From contig QILU01000221.1 in the NCBI GenBank assembly GCA_003233475.1, forward strand, positions 1 through 15,104: DNA of 15,104 nt, read 5' to 3'. Positions 14,633-15,104 of this stretch are shown here, piece after piece (positions within the stretch are counted from its first letter, which is position 1; each line of letters starts with the position of its first letter). The stretch is from Ahrensia sp. (lineage in GTDB: Bacteria; Pseudomonadota; Alphaproteobacteria; Rhizobiales; Rhizobiaceae). The notes under the pieces were generated by a model that was given only the letters and a program-made list of their open reading frames with translations, made no database searches and was not told the DNA's origin. Both the position numbers and the translations under genes were made by a program.

Positions 14633-15034
14633 TCATTTTGTTTGACGCACTGGCGGTGGGCCATAGGCATTATCTTCAAGATTGCCGTTTTTGAATGCTA
14701 ACAAGCCAACAAAAACGAAAATACCAAAGGGGAAGAAAAAACTGGCAAAAATCCCGGCCAAAGCATAATAACCGGGAAAACCCAAATCATGAAGCCGCTT
14801 ATGGGCAAGGGCATAAAGACAATAACTGGCAACCAGCACGCTTATACCCAGCGTTACAAGCCAGGCATTATAGTCACTTCCGCTCTCACCAATTGAGGCA
14901 ACCTGCGCTATGGCAATCCACCAATAGGCGGCAATCAGCGCGGCTCCCCATCCAAAAGTTTTCTGCCTGATCCTTCCCTTCAAGGAAAATAATGCCCAGC
15001 TAACGGATTGGGGGCCGGAGGTATTGGCGCTCAT
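14633..15034 (-). CDS. DUF805 family small membrane protein
   Basis: A 133-residue membrane protein of the DUF805 (YhaH-like) family, whose function is unknown. Typical features are LFSLKGRIRQKTFGWG at the N-terminus, the loop HKRLHDLGFPG at about 78-88, and the ending GNLEDNAYGPPPV. About four hydrophobic segments are seen (near 30-47, 58-76, 88-100 and 100-113). GAGG lies 5 nt before the ATG. The gap to dapE is 42 bp and the upstream gene stops 10 bp before it, so it looks like part of a dapE operon. Confidence 0.9.
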   Translation of the reverse strand: MSANTSGPQSVSWALFSLKGRIRQKTFGWGAALIAAYWWIAIAQVASIGESGSDYNAWLVTLGISVLVASYCLYALAHKRLHDLGFPGYYALAGIFASFFFPFGIFVFVGLLAFKNGNLEDNAYGPPPVRQTK

Positions 15035-15044
15035 TCAGACCTCA

Positions 15045-15104
15045 TTATGCACCGTCTCTACGGCCAAACACTTCAGGGTCGGCCACCGCGCCCGAAATCG
15101 GGTC
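15045..15104 (-). CDS. 3' tail of an unidentified upstream gene
   Basis: Nineteen codons (DPISGAVADPEVFGRRDGA) and a TAA stop enter from the right edge in a plausible coding frame. The gene would sit 10 bp before the DUF805 gene, with that gene's ribosome site in the gap. The tail does not match the C-terminus I expect for DapD, which is often near dapE. A second open frame, stopping at 15035, has a less natural composition. Confidence 0.4.
   Translation of the reverse strand, partial: DPISGAVADPEVFGRRDGA

Noticed and set aside
1..15104. CRISPR arrays, insertion sequences, tRNA or rRNA genes, phage or defence genes
   Set aside because: None seen: there is no regular repeat-spacer pattern, transposase-like protein or terminal inverted repeat, and no cloverleaf was recognised by eye. 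The window reads as conserved chromosomal DNA.

Overview
The window carries most of a Tad/Cpa (Flp) tight-adherence pilus locus, followed by an unrelated housekeeping block that includes dapE. Every Tad gene is of the alphaproteobacterial type: cpaA-cpaF naming order, a CpaD lipoprotein, a CpaE pseudo-receiver/ParA-like protein, and a separate small secretin-N-domain protein beside the TadE pseudopilins. Base composition is near 50% GC or slightly below. I would place the source in Alphaproteobacteria with good confidence, and in a Hyphomicrobiales-like order only tentatively.

Layout, left to right. Positions 1-8276 (minus strand) hold one long operon read right to left as cpaB-cpaC-cpaD-cpaE-cpaF-tadB-tadC. 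Gaps are only 10-65 bp, and tadC runs off the left edge. Positions 8425-9013 hold cpaA, the prepilin peptidase, closed by its own intrinsic terminator, so cpaB should have a promoter in the 8277-8424 gap. Positions 9102-9333 hold the 54-residue Flp pilin gene with a strong UUCG-loop terminator. Positions 9334-9675 are a 342-bp divergent regulatory region. Positions 9676-11716 (plus strand) hold an orphan secretin-N-domain protein, two TadE-like pseudopilins and a terminator. Positions 11700-12680 (minus) encode an orphan PhnD-type periplasmic binding protein. Positions 12759-15104 (minus) hold a dapE cluster: the 3' tail of an unidentified gene, a DUF805 membrane protein, dapE, and a five-helix membrane protein whose GTG start overlaps the dapE stop.

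How the pilus genes should work together, from family knowledge: CpaA cleaves the Flp and TadE-like prepilins. CpaF is the assembly/retraction ATPase acting on the TadB/TadC inner-membrane platform. CpaE positions the machine. CpaC is the outer-membrane secretin, with CpaD (lipoprotein) and CpaB (periplasmic) assisting. The two pseudopilins probably initiate or tip the fibre. No TadG-like large pseudopilin and no TadD TPR protein lie inside the window; tadD may lie beyond the left edge.

I found no evidence of a radically new system. The points most worth following up are: the orphan protein paralogous to the N-terminus of CpaC in the same locus; several CtrA-like boxes in the locus's own intergenic gaps; a repeat cluster in front of flp; and a CpaE P-loop lacking both usual lysines.
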